Source: Typha latifolia
Taxonomy: Eukaryota; Streptophyta; Magnoliopsida; Poales; Typhaceae
NCBI GenBank assembly: GCA_019914945.1
Contig: CM034103.1
Location: 2,976,001-3,040,000, forward strand
Length of the DNA stretch: 64,000 nt
Direction of reading: 5' to 3'
Position numbers and translations under genes: made by a program. Of this stretch, positions 1 to 11,300 are shown one piece after another; the first letter of the stretch is position 1, and the number at the start of each line of letters is the position of its first letter. The notes beneath the pieces are model-generated. The model searched no databases and had not been told where the DNA came from. It saw only the letters and a program-made list of their open reading frames with translations.

Positions 1-344
1 ATTTACTACACTAAAAACCTAACACTGGTCATGGGCGTAAAGTAAGTTTGCTTTCTTTTGTTAAATGTATACACTTTCCCTTTTAGATGATCATTATTCT
101 AGTTAATTTCACATCAAATTTTAAAACTGACTGGCTTTATTAATCACTTCTTATTTCAATGAGTTCCAAAGGCGAACGTTGAAAAATATCTTGATAGAAT
201 CATTATCATGAAATCAAAATGAAAAAAAAAAATCAGCATCCGATCTGGTAAACTGAAATTTCCACATCTTATCAACGAGCAAAAGCAAGAATAAAATAAG
301 TTCTGTACTCCTCTCCCTCCCTCCCACTCTTTAGTTCTCTAATC

Positions 345-349
<5 letters not shown>

Positions 350-393
<44 letters not shown>
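350..393. repeat. (TC)n microsatellite
   Basis: An uninterrupted TC dinucleotide run of about 22 units. Similar runs occur near 8029, 23847, 38062 and, as GA, 57235. Confidence 0.95.
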
Positions 394-397
<4 letters not shown>

Positions 398-1156
398 TAC
401 GAGCTTATCGTCGTCGAACCGACACCGCCATCGAACGTTGTCCTCTTGCCTGCTGCCATGGTCGGCAAGGGGAGGGAGGGCATGAAGATAAATGAGAAAA
501 GAGAAGGGAGGGAGAGAAAGGAAAGGAGGCATTTTGATCCAGTTTAGGTTGTCATCAGTGCCACGTAAATAAAATCGACTAAATAAGAAGATGGCAATGG
601 AATTAAATCCATATTTTAGAGGTGATATTGTAAAAGAGAAAGAAAGGTTTAGAGAGTCTCCTGCATATAATTAACCCTTAATTCTACTCGCTTCCTCCCA
701 TTAATTCTATGCGATCCCGGATAGATATCAAATCAAATCCTTGGGTTGGAATGACATAACTCTAGATTTAATTCTAAAAACCTTGTGCTTCTTTTAATAC
801 AGCTTGCTTTCGGCTTACATTGCCAATGTGAGTCCCACGTACGAATACAAGAAGTACGCGTACATAGTATTTGCAGTCCTTAACATGGCTGGCAAATCCC
901 GTTGGGTGTACCACAAATGTGAAATTAAGATAGATATGGGACAGCTAAGGTGAAATAAGATACGACTGTATCCTCGAAGGAAAAAGAAAGGTTAATTATT
1001 TCTAATCTTAGTAGCACACCGAAAACAAAATAGATTTAGCAAAAAGAATTATATATTAGTTGAAGAAAAAAAATAAAAAAGAAGGAACGTGAGAGGAGTG
1101 ATCTTGGGTGTATTCTGAGGTGAAGGATATATATATTTCTTATTCATGTATTAAGC

Positions 1157-1164
1157 TATTTAAA
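1157..1164 (+). promoter_or_regulatory. Possible TATA box of the neprosin-like gene
   Basis: The octamer TATTTAAA lies 70 to 78 bases before the ATG at 1235. That would place transcription start near 1190 and give a leader of about 45 bases. It is assigned by spacing and composition only. Confidence 0.4.
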
Positions 1165-1234
1165 GGTCCGACGGCAATCCCTTTTGGCATCAAAATAGAA
1201 AGGAGGAGAGCTGGCTCTTTGTTTTAATTGCTCG

Positions 1235-1657
1235 ATGTCTTTGTTCAGCAAATCTACTCATTCTCTTCTTCTTATACTCCTCGTGTTGTTAGTCACAAAC
1301 TACGGAAGCATAGATGCCTCGGCTTCAAATTCTACTAGCAGTACTAGAGAGGTGTCCCCCATTGAAATGGAGAAGATTAAGCAATACTTGAAAATGATCA
1401 ACAAACCTGCAGTAAAATCCATTAAGGTAAGTTATCTGATTAAATTAGCGAACTTTAACTTCCAGGCCTTAACTTCTTTATATATTTTTTTTCCATTTTT
1501 TTACAGACCATAGTTGGTGATCTCATCGATTGTATTCCCATTCACAAGCAGCCAGCTTTTGATAATCCTCTTCTGAAGAATCACAGTGTCCAGGTTTCAC
1601 TGTCTCTCTCTCTCTGTCTCCTATTAACTTGAAAAGCCTCTCACATTAACTTGAAGA

Positions 1658-1691
<34 letters not shown>

Positions 1692-4139
1692 ATGTAGATG
1701 GTACCATCTGCAGTACCAAAATATACAGGTAGAAGCTACACCAGTAATTATACAGAAAGCGTTCGACAATCATGGAATGACGTTGGCCAATGCCCCAATG
1801 GAACGGTGCCAATACGAAGAACTACATTAGAAGATGTACTGCGAGCCGGATCACTCTCGCAATTCGGCAAGAAACAAATAACTTATACTGCAAGAGGTGC
1901 TGGTAGTGAACATGAGGTATATTAATTATTCTTAGCTTTTCTTCAGTGGTGTACTATTGGTTATCAGTGTTTAAGTATGAAGGAAATATTTCAAATTGCC
2001 ATTTAATTATTATGCTGCAGAAATTTTGATGACCTTAATAATTTTCGTTCTTCTTCTTCTTCCCCTTCTCCTCCTTCCAAATTTAGTACGCAATTGCTTG
2101 GCCTGGAGGCACCCAAAGTACAATATATGGGACTAAGGCTACATTCAATGTTTGGGCTCCGTATGTCCAAGTGACCTACGAGTTCAGCCTTGCCCAACTT
2201 TGGATTACAGCCGGATCATATTCTACTCAAGATCTTAACACCATTGAAGCTGGTTGGCAGGTATTTCTATGCACACCTCATTATATACATCAATACATAT
2301 AGGTAATAAGTTTAGTTACACTTATGCTCACATTCAGAATCATTGCTCCTAGATTTTGAAAACATGTAACTAAACTCATCTGTTGGTCTACCGTGAACTA
2401 ATTTAATAAAAAAAATTGCATTGCTAGCATGTGTTTACTAAGTTATCTTCGTATAAGACTAAGTTACATTTTTTAAAATAAAGAAATATTATTTACATGA
2501 TTGTAACTCCACTTCGTCCCATCATCTCTCTGTTCCTCTCTTCCATGTCTCTACATTGTCCTAGATCCACCTAAACTTCCCCAAGTGGGTGAGACTAATT
2601 AAAAAATGAGTAAGGGAAATAAGGAGGTAATGATTCACTTTATTACAAGTCAAAGAAAAGAAAAGGAGCTGACTTTTTTTTTTTTTTTTTTGTCTTGTAA
2701 TTGCTTCAAGTTAATAGCTGAAAATATCTAATAAATGCTGTCACGTAATTTTGATCTTGTAACAAAGATCTTCCTCTCATACAAGATAGGGGTTGCCCAA
2801 AAAGTCACTCTCCATACCCAACCGAATAAAGCAAGGCGTAAGTCACTCGATCCGAACCCAAAATCTATTGAACTAGCTCGGTTTAAATTTGATCCAACCC
2901 AAGCTCGTAGTGTCCGGTCCATCTATTTAGAGCCCGTAGATAACGGCCAGCCCGTGCCCGCTATTAGCTCTGCCCACATCTTAATTCATAATCTCCTTAT
3001 AACTTTCGTTAACAGAAGCACTTAAATACGAAAACCATGTAATCGTCACACAAAAAAAAATTTTTAATTTTGACAATTGGAAATAAATAAAAAAGTAAAA
3101 TGGTCACTAGTTAAGATTGAAAAGTGGCCCATTCTTTTTATTTTGTAAAAAAATAATTATACGAGTGGCCAATTATACAATTTGATCCTCTAACTTTTTT
3201 TTTTAATTTCTAATAAGATTTTAAATCAAATGAGGCTTAGCATATAATCTTGAACTCTTTTTATTTCTTTCTGATTAGGTTTACCGATTTCTATACGGGG
3301 ACAGCAGGCCCAGACTCTTCATCTACTGGACGGTGAGATCTATACGTCACAAGTTCTCTACCAAATGACAAGAGTCTACAAATTTTCTAATTGAATATGT
3401 TCTTGCAAATAATTAAGCATCATGAAATCTATCTTTGAGCATAAAACAAACGAGACCTGTAGCATTTCTCAATGCTTCTGTTGATGAAATTACAGAAGGA
3501 TGCATATCAAACAACAGGTTGCTACAACCATAAATGCGCAGGATTTGTTCAGACAGACAACAGCATAGCCTTGGGCGGAGCTCTATCCCCTGTATCGTCT
3601 TACGGAGGCAACCAATATGAGATTCCCATAGTCATATGGAAGGTGTATATATATACATATATTTCAAAACAACAAATACGTACAATGCTTTTCTAGCTAC
3701 GTAGTACGTACTCATCTTCTTCGTCAAGAATATGTCATAATATGATGCGGATGATAACTTTCAGGATCCTGGAACGAGGAACTGGTGGATGAGAGTGGGC
3801 AACAAGAACGTCGGCTATTGGCCAGCTAAGCTCTTCACACGCCTCTCGAGCTACGCCACTGATGTGGAATGGGGAGGGGAGATAGTGAACGTGAGGACCA
3901 ACGGCGCGCACACGACGACGCGGATGGGGTCCGGCCAGTTCGCGAAGTCGGGCTTCAAGAAGGCGAGCTACGTCCGCGACCTCGCGACTGTGGACTCGAG
4001 GAACACTCTGCGGCCGGTGCAGTCGATAGTAACCCATGCGGATAACGCCAACTGCTATGACATCCAGAGCTACAGGAGCACCAACTGGGGTACTTACTTC
4101 TTCTATGGCGGCCTGGGCAAGAATTCCCTCTGTCGTTGA
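1235..4139 (+). CDS. Neprosin-domain secreted protein (putative glutamic peptidase), 7 exons
   Basis: Exons: 1235-1426, 1507-1593, 1698-1916, 2087-2260, 3279-3332, 3496-3642, 3765-4139. They join without a break to 415 residues, and all six introns are phase 0. Residues 1 to about 29 form a signal peptide (leucine-rich core after MSLFSKSTHS). Residues about 45-115 match the neprosin activation peptide (DC at 72-73, then KQPAFDNPLLKNH). The rest is the neprosin domain (formerly DUF239), with IEAGWQ, GCYNHKCAGF and WGGEI motifs. In Nepenthes neprosin two glutamates 109 residues apart are catalytic. Here E220 in IEAGWQ and E330 in WGGEI are 110 apart and are the natural candidates. The protein should enter the secretory pathway and be secreted as a proenzyme. 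Most plant members have no known substrate, so the peptidase role is inferred from family. Intron 4 (1,018 bases) carries unrelated repeat-like DNA. A typical AATAAA lies at 4238. Confidence 0.93.
1659..1693 (+). repeat. (TA)n(TG)n microsatellite at a 3' splice site
   Basis: About ten TA units followed by TG units run up to the acceptor TATGTAG at 1691-1697 of neprosin intron 2. The intron is only 104 bases long, so the repeat occupies the place where a polypyrimidine tract is normally found. Confidence 0.9.
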
Positions 4140-4237
4140 GTTCATCTATTGAGATCGAGTTTCAACTTTCTTTCTTTTTTATGTGATTGTTTTGGCGTTT
4201 TTGTCTCTCTTTCTACTTTGTTTGGTTGCGATTATGT

Positions 4238-4243
4238 AATAAA
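4238..4243 (+). terminator. Poly(A) signal AATAAA of the neprosin-like gene
   Basis: An exact AATAAA about 100 bases after the stop codon at 4137-4139, followed by T/G-rich DNA. The position fits a normal plant 3' UTR. Confidence 0.55.
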
Positions 4244-4484
4244 ATGTGTTTGAAGGATTTGCTTAATGAAGAGAAGTGAGCATGTAAAGAGTATAATAGA
4301 GTTTATTGGGGTTAAATCCCCATTTCTTCTCCCAAAAACAAAAACAAAAAACAAAAAAATCACCTTCCATCTCACTTTTTTCTATATGTATGCAATTGAT
4401 CCTTTCCATACAAACAATTGCAATTAGAGTTCATTAAAATCTCATCCGTCTACTTAGGAGCAACTATACTTAGGGGTCATTGGT

Positions 4485-4980
4485 TACGGAATAGAAAATT
4501 TTGAGATGAAATTAAAATGAGGAGCTATTCTGAGATAAAAATAGTTTTTATCTTAATTTCTTTTTGGGTGTTTGGTTGGGAAAAGAAAGATAAATACTAG
4601 ATAAAAATGTGGGATAAAAATAACGTTTGGTTATGATAGTTGGGATAAAAGGTGAAAAAATAATCAAACTAACACTATTACCCTTTCTTAGTTTAATGTA
4701 AATAGATATTAGTTATTTCTTTTTCTAATAAATGAAAATTCTAATTAGGTCAAATTGTTATCTTTTTTTTTTTAACAACTAGTATATTATCTTCTAATGT
4801 TTTTTTTTACAATTCCTTCGTAATACTATTTTACAACTCTTTAGAAATCCCATTAGGTTATTATATTTTACAACTATTAATTTTATCTCTAATTCTTTTG
4901 CCAAATGTTGGGATGAAGATATCAGGATAAACCTCTTTTATCCTAAATTTTTATCTCAGCTGCCCATCTTGTTTAGCAAG
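4485..4980. mobile_element. AT-rich MITE-like element
   Basis: A 13-bp perfect inverted repeat, CTGAGATAAAAAT, lies at 4530-4542 and, inverted, at 4947-4959. It brackets AT-rich DNA with several internal GGATAAAA and GATAAAAAT repeats. No coding frame is present. Boundaries are approximate, and I could not find a clear target-site duplication. Confidence 0.5.
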
Positions 4981-5164
4981 ATTTTGTGGAATAAAAAGGA
5001 TGTTGATTGGACCAATGAGGAACGGTTCACCATGCCTTCGTTCCGTTCCTCACAACTGACCAACATTTGAAAGAGCAGAAATAACATCTTTATATTTTGA
5101 AATACCCTCCCCTTGCATTCAATCCCCAATGCCTCTCGTATCATTTAGTGGGAGTGGTCGCAGC

Positions 5165-5915
5165 GTTATATGATCAAACTTAACATTAACGGGACTCCAT
5201 ACTTGAGAGCATCATGCGAATAGTAAGGGTCTTTATCTGGGAGAAGGGAGAATTGACGTGATATGCACCTTGTTGGATGGGATACATTGGTTAAGCCAAA
5301 GGTGGAAATAGGGTTGGGGTTGCGCTGCCTCTGCACGGCGAAGAGGCAATCCTTGAAAAACATGTTCTTAGTGTTCTTCATGGCCATGTAGTGTCGTGGT
5401 TAGCATACTCCGAAAAAATTACGGTGTTCTCAAATTGTAGGATGCTAAGCCGACGCCTAAATCCTCCTGGATATGGAGGGCGTCATGTCAAGCAATGGCC
5501 AAGTTGAAGGAGGGCTTTTGGAAGAGCATAGGTAATCGGTGCGACACAGTGTTTTAGAGGAAGCGTGCTCGTCCATTACAATCAGTAGTTTATATTTTGC
5601 TTTGACCTAATGCACCTATCCTTATCGATTCTTGTCATGCCATTTTTCGGTCCTCTCTTATGGCTGAGTATGTCGCCCTACTTGAAGCACTCCTTGCCAT
5701 TAGAGAATGGAGAGGACCTTCTCCGTTCTTGTGAAATCTAATTTCTTACTCCCGGTGTATATTTTGAATGATGTACACCGTGTCTCTTGGACAACAACCT
5801 CTGCGATTGAATATTGATGTCACCACTCACCCTCTTCCCCTCCTATTCGATCTCCCATATCTATTGCAAAGCTAATATAATTGTTGATTGGCTCGCAAAC
5901 ACTACTCATATCATA
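5165..5915 (+). pseudogene. Decayed RNase H domain of a LINE-type retrotransposon
   Basis: Short stretches in different frames read like the RNase H domain at the end of plant L1-type elements. IKLNINGTPYLRA near 5172 resembles the first strand. AEYVALLEALLAIREW near 5663-5710 carries the conserved alanine-glutamate helix. VDWLANTTH near 5883-5909 matches the C-terminal ADWLA motif. Stops and frameshifts interrupt it throughout, so it cannot be expressed as an enzyme. No reverse transcriptase domain was recognised nearby. Confidence 0.65.
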
Positions 5916-7138
5916 GATTATAGTTAAACTTAAACAAGGGGCTCTTGGCCTAGCTTGTATATAGTTTGGCCTCAGATGTTTCCAAAACATTTTATAACCG
6001 TGGCAATTAATTAAAAATAAATAATAAAATAAAAAGTAAGTTTACCTCGAATAAACTATCTTATCCGAGCTATCCATGCATGCCCTTGGAATAAACTCTC
6101 CCATGAATCTATGGTAGATATTACTACAATATACACTATTGATGACTTGTTTTCTTCTCCACTCCTCTCCTCACTGATGACAACTCTGCAATGTTATAAC
6201 ATCTGACATAACTCCACTGTTCTTAGTTTCCATATTAAGCTACAGTTTGGGCCCCACATAGTGGTAGCGGGCCCACCAGGCAACTCTTTCACTCTTCTTA
6301 CGAAGAAACTTTTTGAACGGAAACGCACGCAGGAAACGCGTGGGGGAAACGGGAAGGCTAATGTTTCCAGCTTACTTCCTCACCTAAAAAGTATCAGACC
6401 ATTTATTGCCGAGATTTCCAACTATTTCACCTTCGCAAATGAACGCGTTTCCGTTGGTTTACCCCATAACTTACCAAAGAGGCTACCAAATAAAATCCAC
6501 GTACCTCGATATCTGGCCGATTTAAACACCTCACAGAGGCATAACTGTCATTATATCTTTTAAGAAAACATTATAATTGTTACTAAATTTTTCTCAACCC
6601 TTTCAAAGTTTCCAACGGTTACTTTTTGTTAAAACTAGGCCAAAGTCCGAAGGGGCGTATATGATTCTAGTAATGTGATCAGAAAGATAGTTAGTAATAG
6701 TACTGTGAGGCAGTTAGGCCTTAATACCATCGTTAACTCACCTACAAGCTCATTTAATAAAGAAAACGACAACGATACACATAGATCGAGATCTAATTGA
6801 CTTATGTAACGATGCGAACGGTGGTGATTAAAAAGGTTTAGTTGATTTATATAATGATGTGCATGATTTTAGTAACGTAGCTAGAAAGTTGGTCAGTGAT
6901 GACGTGGCAAACCAGTTGGGCCTTAAAAAAATGACACAAAAAATTTGGGTTGGGTTAGTTTACAATATTGTCTATAAGTAGAATGTAATATGTGGAATCT
7001 AGATTTATTATACTCTTTATCTTTTATATCAACACAAATATTTAAAGGGAAATATAAACTCATGACCTCTCTCCTTGCACTATGGCTCAACCATCTCACT
7101 TATAATATTTAACTATTACATCTCAAAATTATAAATTA
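5916..7138. other. Intergenic region without recognised genes
   Basis: AT-rich DNA. The open frame at 6261-6563 encodes 100 residues with no recognisable domain, signal or splice context, and I do not support it as a gene. Confidence 0.55.
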
Positions 7139-7780
7139 TAAGGAGATTTATATTTAGCACCCTACCTTTTAACCTATTTTAGATTTATACCTTTTATTTT
7201 TAATATTTACAAATCAAGTTATATATTTTATCAAATATAAATAGAAAATGCCCTACTGTTATCTATGTTAATAAAATTAACTAATCTTCTAGGTTGAATT
7301 AATTATATTAGAAAGATTATAAAAATGGCTTCACTCAAGCTATACATAATCTTACCAAAGTTATTTGCATGTTTCCTCTTGTTGTAGGATCTCTTGCTTA
7401 AGTAAGAAAATCAATCTCATACCCAACAAAAAAAAAGAAGAAAAGCGTAAAATTATTTTAATATAATTTGCTCCGTTTCTCTTGCTTTAGAATTTCTCGC
7501 TCGAAAGAAAAAAAAAAAAAAGAGTTTCGTAAAAAAAAAGAGAAAGGCATTTTAATTACTTTAGGAAAAAATATATTTAATTGATAGAATATTCTTTTTT
7601 ATACCGTTTGCTTAAATTGTGTTTGCATTTTAACATAATATTTTCTTCAAATATTTGATAAAATATATGTTTGATATACAAATAATAAAAATTTAGGATT
7701 CCTCAGAAAAATTATAATGAAATTATAGGGTGCAAACTATAAATAGGTTAAAAGCAGGGTGTTAAATACAAATTTCCTTA
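7139..7780. mobile_element. MITE with 25-bp terminal inverted repeats
   Basis: The left end at 7139-7163 (TAAGGAGATTTATATTTAGC...) and the right end at 7756-7780 match as inverted repeats at 22 of 25 positions. The 642-bp body is AT-rich and non-coding. A related element with a similar interior (TTTTTAATATTTACAAAT) lies near 49646-50146. Elements near 31570 and 61660 share parts of the right half. Confidence 0.7.
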
Positions 7781-8024
7781 GGCAGCTTGGGTAGTTATTT
7801 TGGAAGTTGTGGGGGTTGAGCTATTCTAATAATCTGAAATGGTGGCAAATGGGAAACGCGTCCACCTGCACACTGGGACTAAAACTTCCCTCTCAGGGAT
7901 TTGAAACAAAAACCCTCGATTTAAACCTCTAATCCCAGAATTGGAAGGGCGATAAATGCAGAGATCCACAACTATTTCCTCTCTTCGCCACTGCTTTCCT
8001 CTTTCGCTTCCCTAAAGATTTATT

Positions 8025-8028
<4 letters not shown>

Positions 8029-8072
<44 letters not shown>
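8029..8072. repeat. (TC)n microsatellite in the receptor kinase promoter or leader
   Basis: A 44-bp pure TC run about 250 bases before the ATG of the ALE2-like gene. CT/GA runs in plant promoters and leaders are known targets of BPC-type GAGA-binding factors; such binding here is inference. Confidence 0.9.
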
Positions 8073-8075
<3 letters not shown>

Positions 8076-8288
8076 CTGAGGCCCAGAAGAGGGGAAACGG
8101 TTTACCGCTACCACTTCCACAGATCTAGGGTTCCGGCCTCAGGCTAGGGTTTCGCCACTGGAGCTCCAGTGATCGAGCTCGGCGGCGGCGGTGGCGGTGG
8201 CGACGGAATGCGCGCAATGTGGTCTCTAATTTGGGGTTCCTGGTGACTTTGGAGCTCGATCACTGCTCTTGGTGATGATTTTCTTTGC

Positions 8289-8366
8289 ATGAGTCGGATT
8301 CTTGTGCGATTGAGTCGTGGAGATGGATGGCGTTGTGATGCTTCCCCTCGTGGTTCTCCACTTTAG
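8289..8366 (+). promoter_or_regulatory. Upstream ORF overlapping the receptor kinase start
   Basis: An ATG at 8289 opens a 25-codon frame that ends with TAG at 8364-8366. It overlaps the main ATG at 8323 in another frame. If it lies in the mature leader it would lower translation of the kinase. No peptide conservation can be judged here. Confidence 0.4.
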
Positions 8367-11300
8367 TTCTCTTTGTATCGGTACTCTTTTCTGGACTTGC
8401 TTTTACTTGATTCATCTCACATTGCTCTAGAATTTTGGTTCTTGATGAATGTGGTTAAGTTTTTAGAGATCCAATCTGAGTAATGAGTATAATTTGGCGC
8501 ATATGTAAGATTAAGGGATGGTTCATGGGCAATGGCTGTCAAAAATCTATAAGTTGTTTGAGCCTTGTGCAGATTTAGCTTTAGAATGTAGGTTTTCTGG
8601 CTTCTGTTATGTTTTTGGTAAACAACAGTCAGTGAAATTGAAAGGTAGTCTTTTAGCTGACATTTTCTTTGTTGGTCGTTATATCTAATTGAATGCTGAA
8701 GTGACCCAACAAGTAATCAAGTAACTTCATACCTAAGCTAGAAACCAAAAAATTAAAAAAAAAATTGGGGGTTACTATATAAACTTTTTAAACCAGCCCC
8801 ACATCATGATCATCACTTTTGTTTCTGAAGGTAGATGGGCAGGGATTTAGAGAAGTCAACTTGCTATTGCTTTACAAATTAACCCTCATTTTCCTATCTA
8901 ATTTTCAAACATATGTAATTATGTATGCGACAAAACAATATATCATGTAGTTAAAAAGCCACAATAAAATGTTATAGTTAACTTATAAAAATTATGTTTT
9001 AGTTTTTAAATTTACCTAATCATTGAAAATTCTACACACCAATTGCCATTAACACCACCAGGCATCCACTATATTAGTGTTGTTTACTTGCTTCGTGATT
9101 ATAGTAACTTTAAACAGATATTGATTGATAACAAATATGAATAGATTCTCAGGAGATTAGACTGTCAGCCTTTACCTTAGAAAAGGTTGAAAATCTGACT
9201 ATGAGCAAGGAAATGAATAAAAGATCCGAGATTGAAGCATGTAATATTGAACAGACAACTAGTTGACCCTAAGAAAGTTGCTCACTTGTAGTCACTTATA
9301 CTTCCGGCAGTCCTGTATATTTATAGTTTAGGAGATATTGAATGCTTTCAGACTTCTGTGCTATTTTATAGTTCCTCAGTAGTTAGTACTAACATTGTGT
9401 GGTTTAGTGATGATCCACTTGGTTTATCATACTAGACCCTGGCTCTTACCTTATTTTTATCTCAAGGCAAAAGCACTTAGATTTCTCGAGTTCTCCTTTA
9501 AAGTGCACTTGTAGTATCTATGAGCTCTATTTTTCTGAGCTAGGGTTGGCATAATTTATAACAATATTCACTGTTATTAGTTAAGTTCTCACATTGACTA
9601 CCTTATTGACATTTAGTCGATTTCCAATGGGTTTAAGAACTTGAAATGCATGCCTTCTTTAGAAGTTCTCCATCTACTGACTAATATTGAGTATATTGAC
9701 ATCCAATGGTCACAATGCCATTTGAAATTGTAAACTGTGTTAATAATTATTTGAAATGTACTTCTAATTCATTCATGACATTCTGCAGCAATAACAACAC
9801 AAAGTCCAACATCAAGTCCATCCAACCCTCCTGAAATAACACCTTTTGGACCTGGAAATGCCCCAGCATATTCTCCAATATATCCTGGTATTTGACATGT
9901 TCAAGCTTCCTTAACTTTCTGCGTTGTCCTGTTTCAGTTTATAAGTCTCATACTCTTATTCTTTTCAGGCTCCAATGCTCATCCACCTTTGTCAAAACAT
10001 CACAAAGGAAGAACTCATGCTGTTTCACCATCTTCATTTACACCACCACAAGGTTTGTATATTCATATTTGATATGAACTTTCATAATTTGAATAAGCAA
10101 ATTGCATTTTGGTGCTATTGCGATCAATGAGATCTTCAACCTAGTGTATATGTGCCTAAGCTTAGGTGCTCTTGCTATTATTTATTTAAACAATTTTATG
10201 GCCTTCACCAGGTTGTGATGGAATCCTCTGTTCTGACCCACTCACTTCAACTCCACTTGGTTCTCCTTGTGGCTGTGTATTTCCAATTAAAGTTGTAATT
10301 GATCTTGAGGTGGCCCCTTATCTACTATTCACGCATATAGCAGAACTTGAAGTTGAGCTTGCAGCTGGCACATTTCTAAAGCAAAGCCAGGTCAAAATCA
10401 TGGCTGCCATTCCCAGTATCCAGGATCAAGAAAAGACAAGGATTACTATCTACTTGGTGCCTCTAGGGGAAAAGTTTGATAACATGACTGCTTTACTAAT
10501 TTATGAGAGGCTTTGGCAGAAGAAAGTCCCAATAAATATGTCTATATTTGGTGATCATGAAGTTGTATATGTTCATTATCCAGGTAGCATTTCTTATTTA
10601 ATATTTTTGCCAATTATCAGCCATATGCATCTGATGTAGTTACTGATTACCGTGTGCCATCACTGTCACAGGGCTTCCGTCCTCTCCACCATCTATATCT
10701 CGAGCACCCACGGGATTTAGCCCTGGTAGCACCGGAAGTAACCAGTACCCTTTCACAGCAGATGTGCCCAATGGCAAGTCACAGAAATTGAATGCTTGGA
10801 TTATTGCTGTAATTGCAATATCTTCTTTCACGCTTATCTTGGCATGTATTGGAGTAATTCTCTTTGTGTTAAAATGGAGGAAACTTGGAAGACCACCTAA
10901 TGCTGTGAGCCCTGCAATTACCCCATCAAATACTAAACGATCTGGTAAGATAATGGCTAAGATTACTTGGCATTAGCTATACATTTATTGGCAGGAGCAA
11001 AGTAATTTTTTGTCCAAAAGTCGTTATATTTGGAGACTCTTTACTGTACTCCAATGATATATGCAAATTATTTAGGAAAGAAAATGGTTGGATATTAACC
11101 ATCTTACCTGGGTTCTTTATCTGATTGTTGTCAGATTATGATCAATAACATGTACCAGGATCAAATATGTATCTGGATATAAATTTTGGCTCGAGATTTT
11201 TAATTAAGTATGGATCCAAATTACCATGATCTTAAATCAGTAAAGATAACAAGATAATATCTCAATAGCACCTACATTGGTTGTGCCTTTCTTCAAATCT

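Larger units (their letters stand above)
1..1234. other. AT-rich intergenic region upstream of the neprosin-like gene
   Basis: No coding sequence is supported here. It contains a (TC)n run near 350-393 and, from about 1120, the likely promoter of the gene that starts at 1235. The minus-strand open frame across the TC run is a low-complexity artefact. Confidence 0.7.

Noticed and set aside
2735..3025. 96-codon frame in neprosin intron 4
   Set aside because: It lies inside an intron flanked by exons that join perfectly. The sequence looks like decayed repeat DNA, not a nested gene.
6261..6563. 100-codon plus-strand frame in the 6 kb gap
   Set aside because: No domain, signal peptide, splice partner or codon bias like that of the real genes. 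Likely a chance frame.
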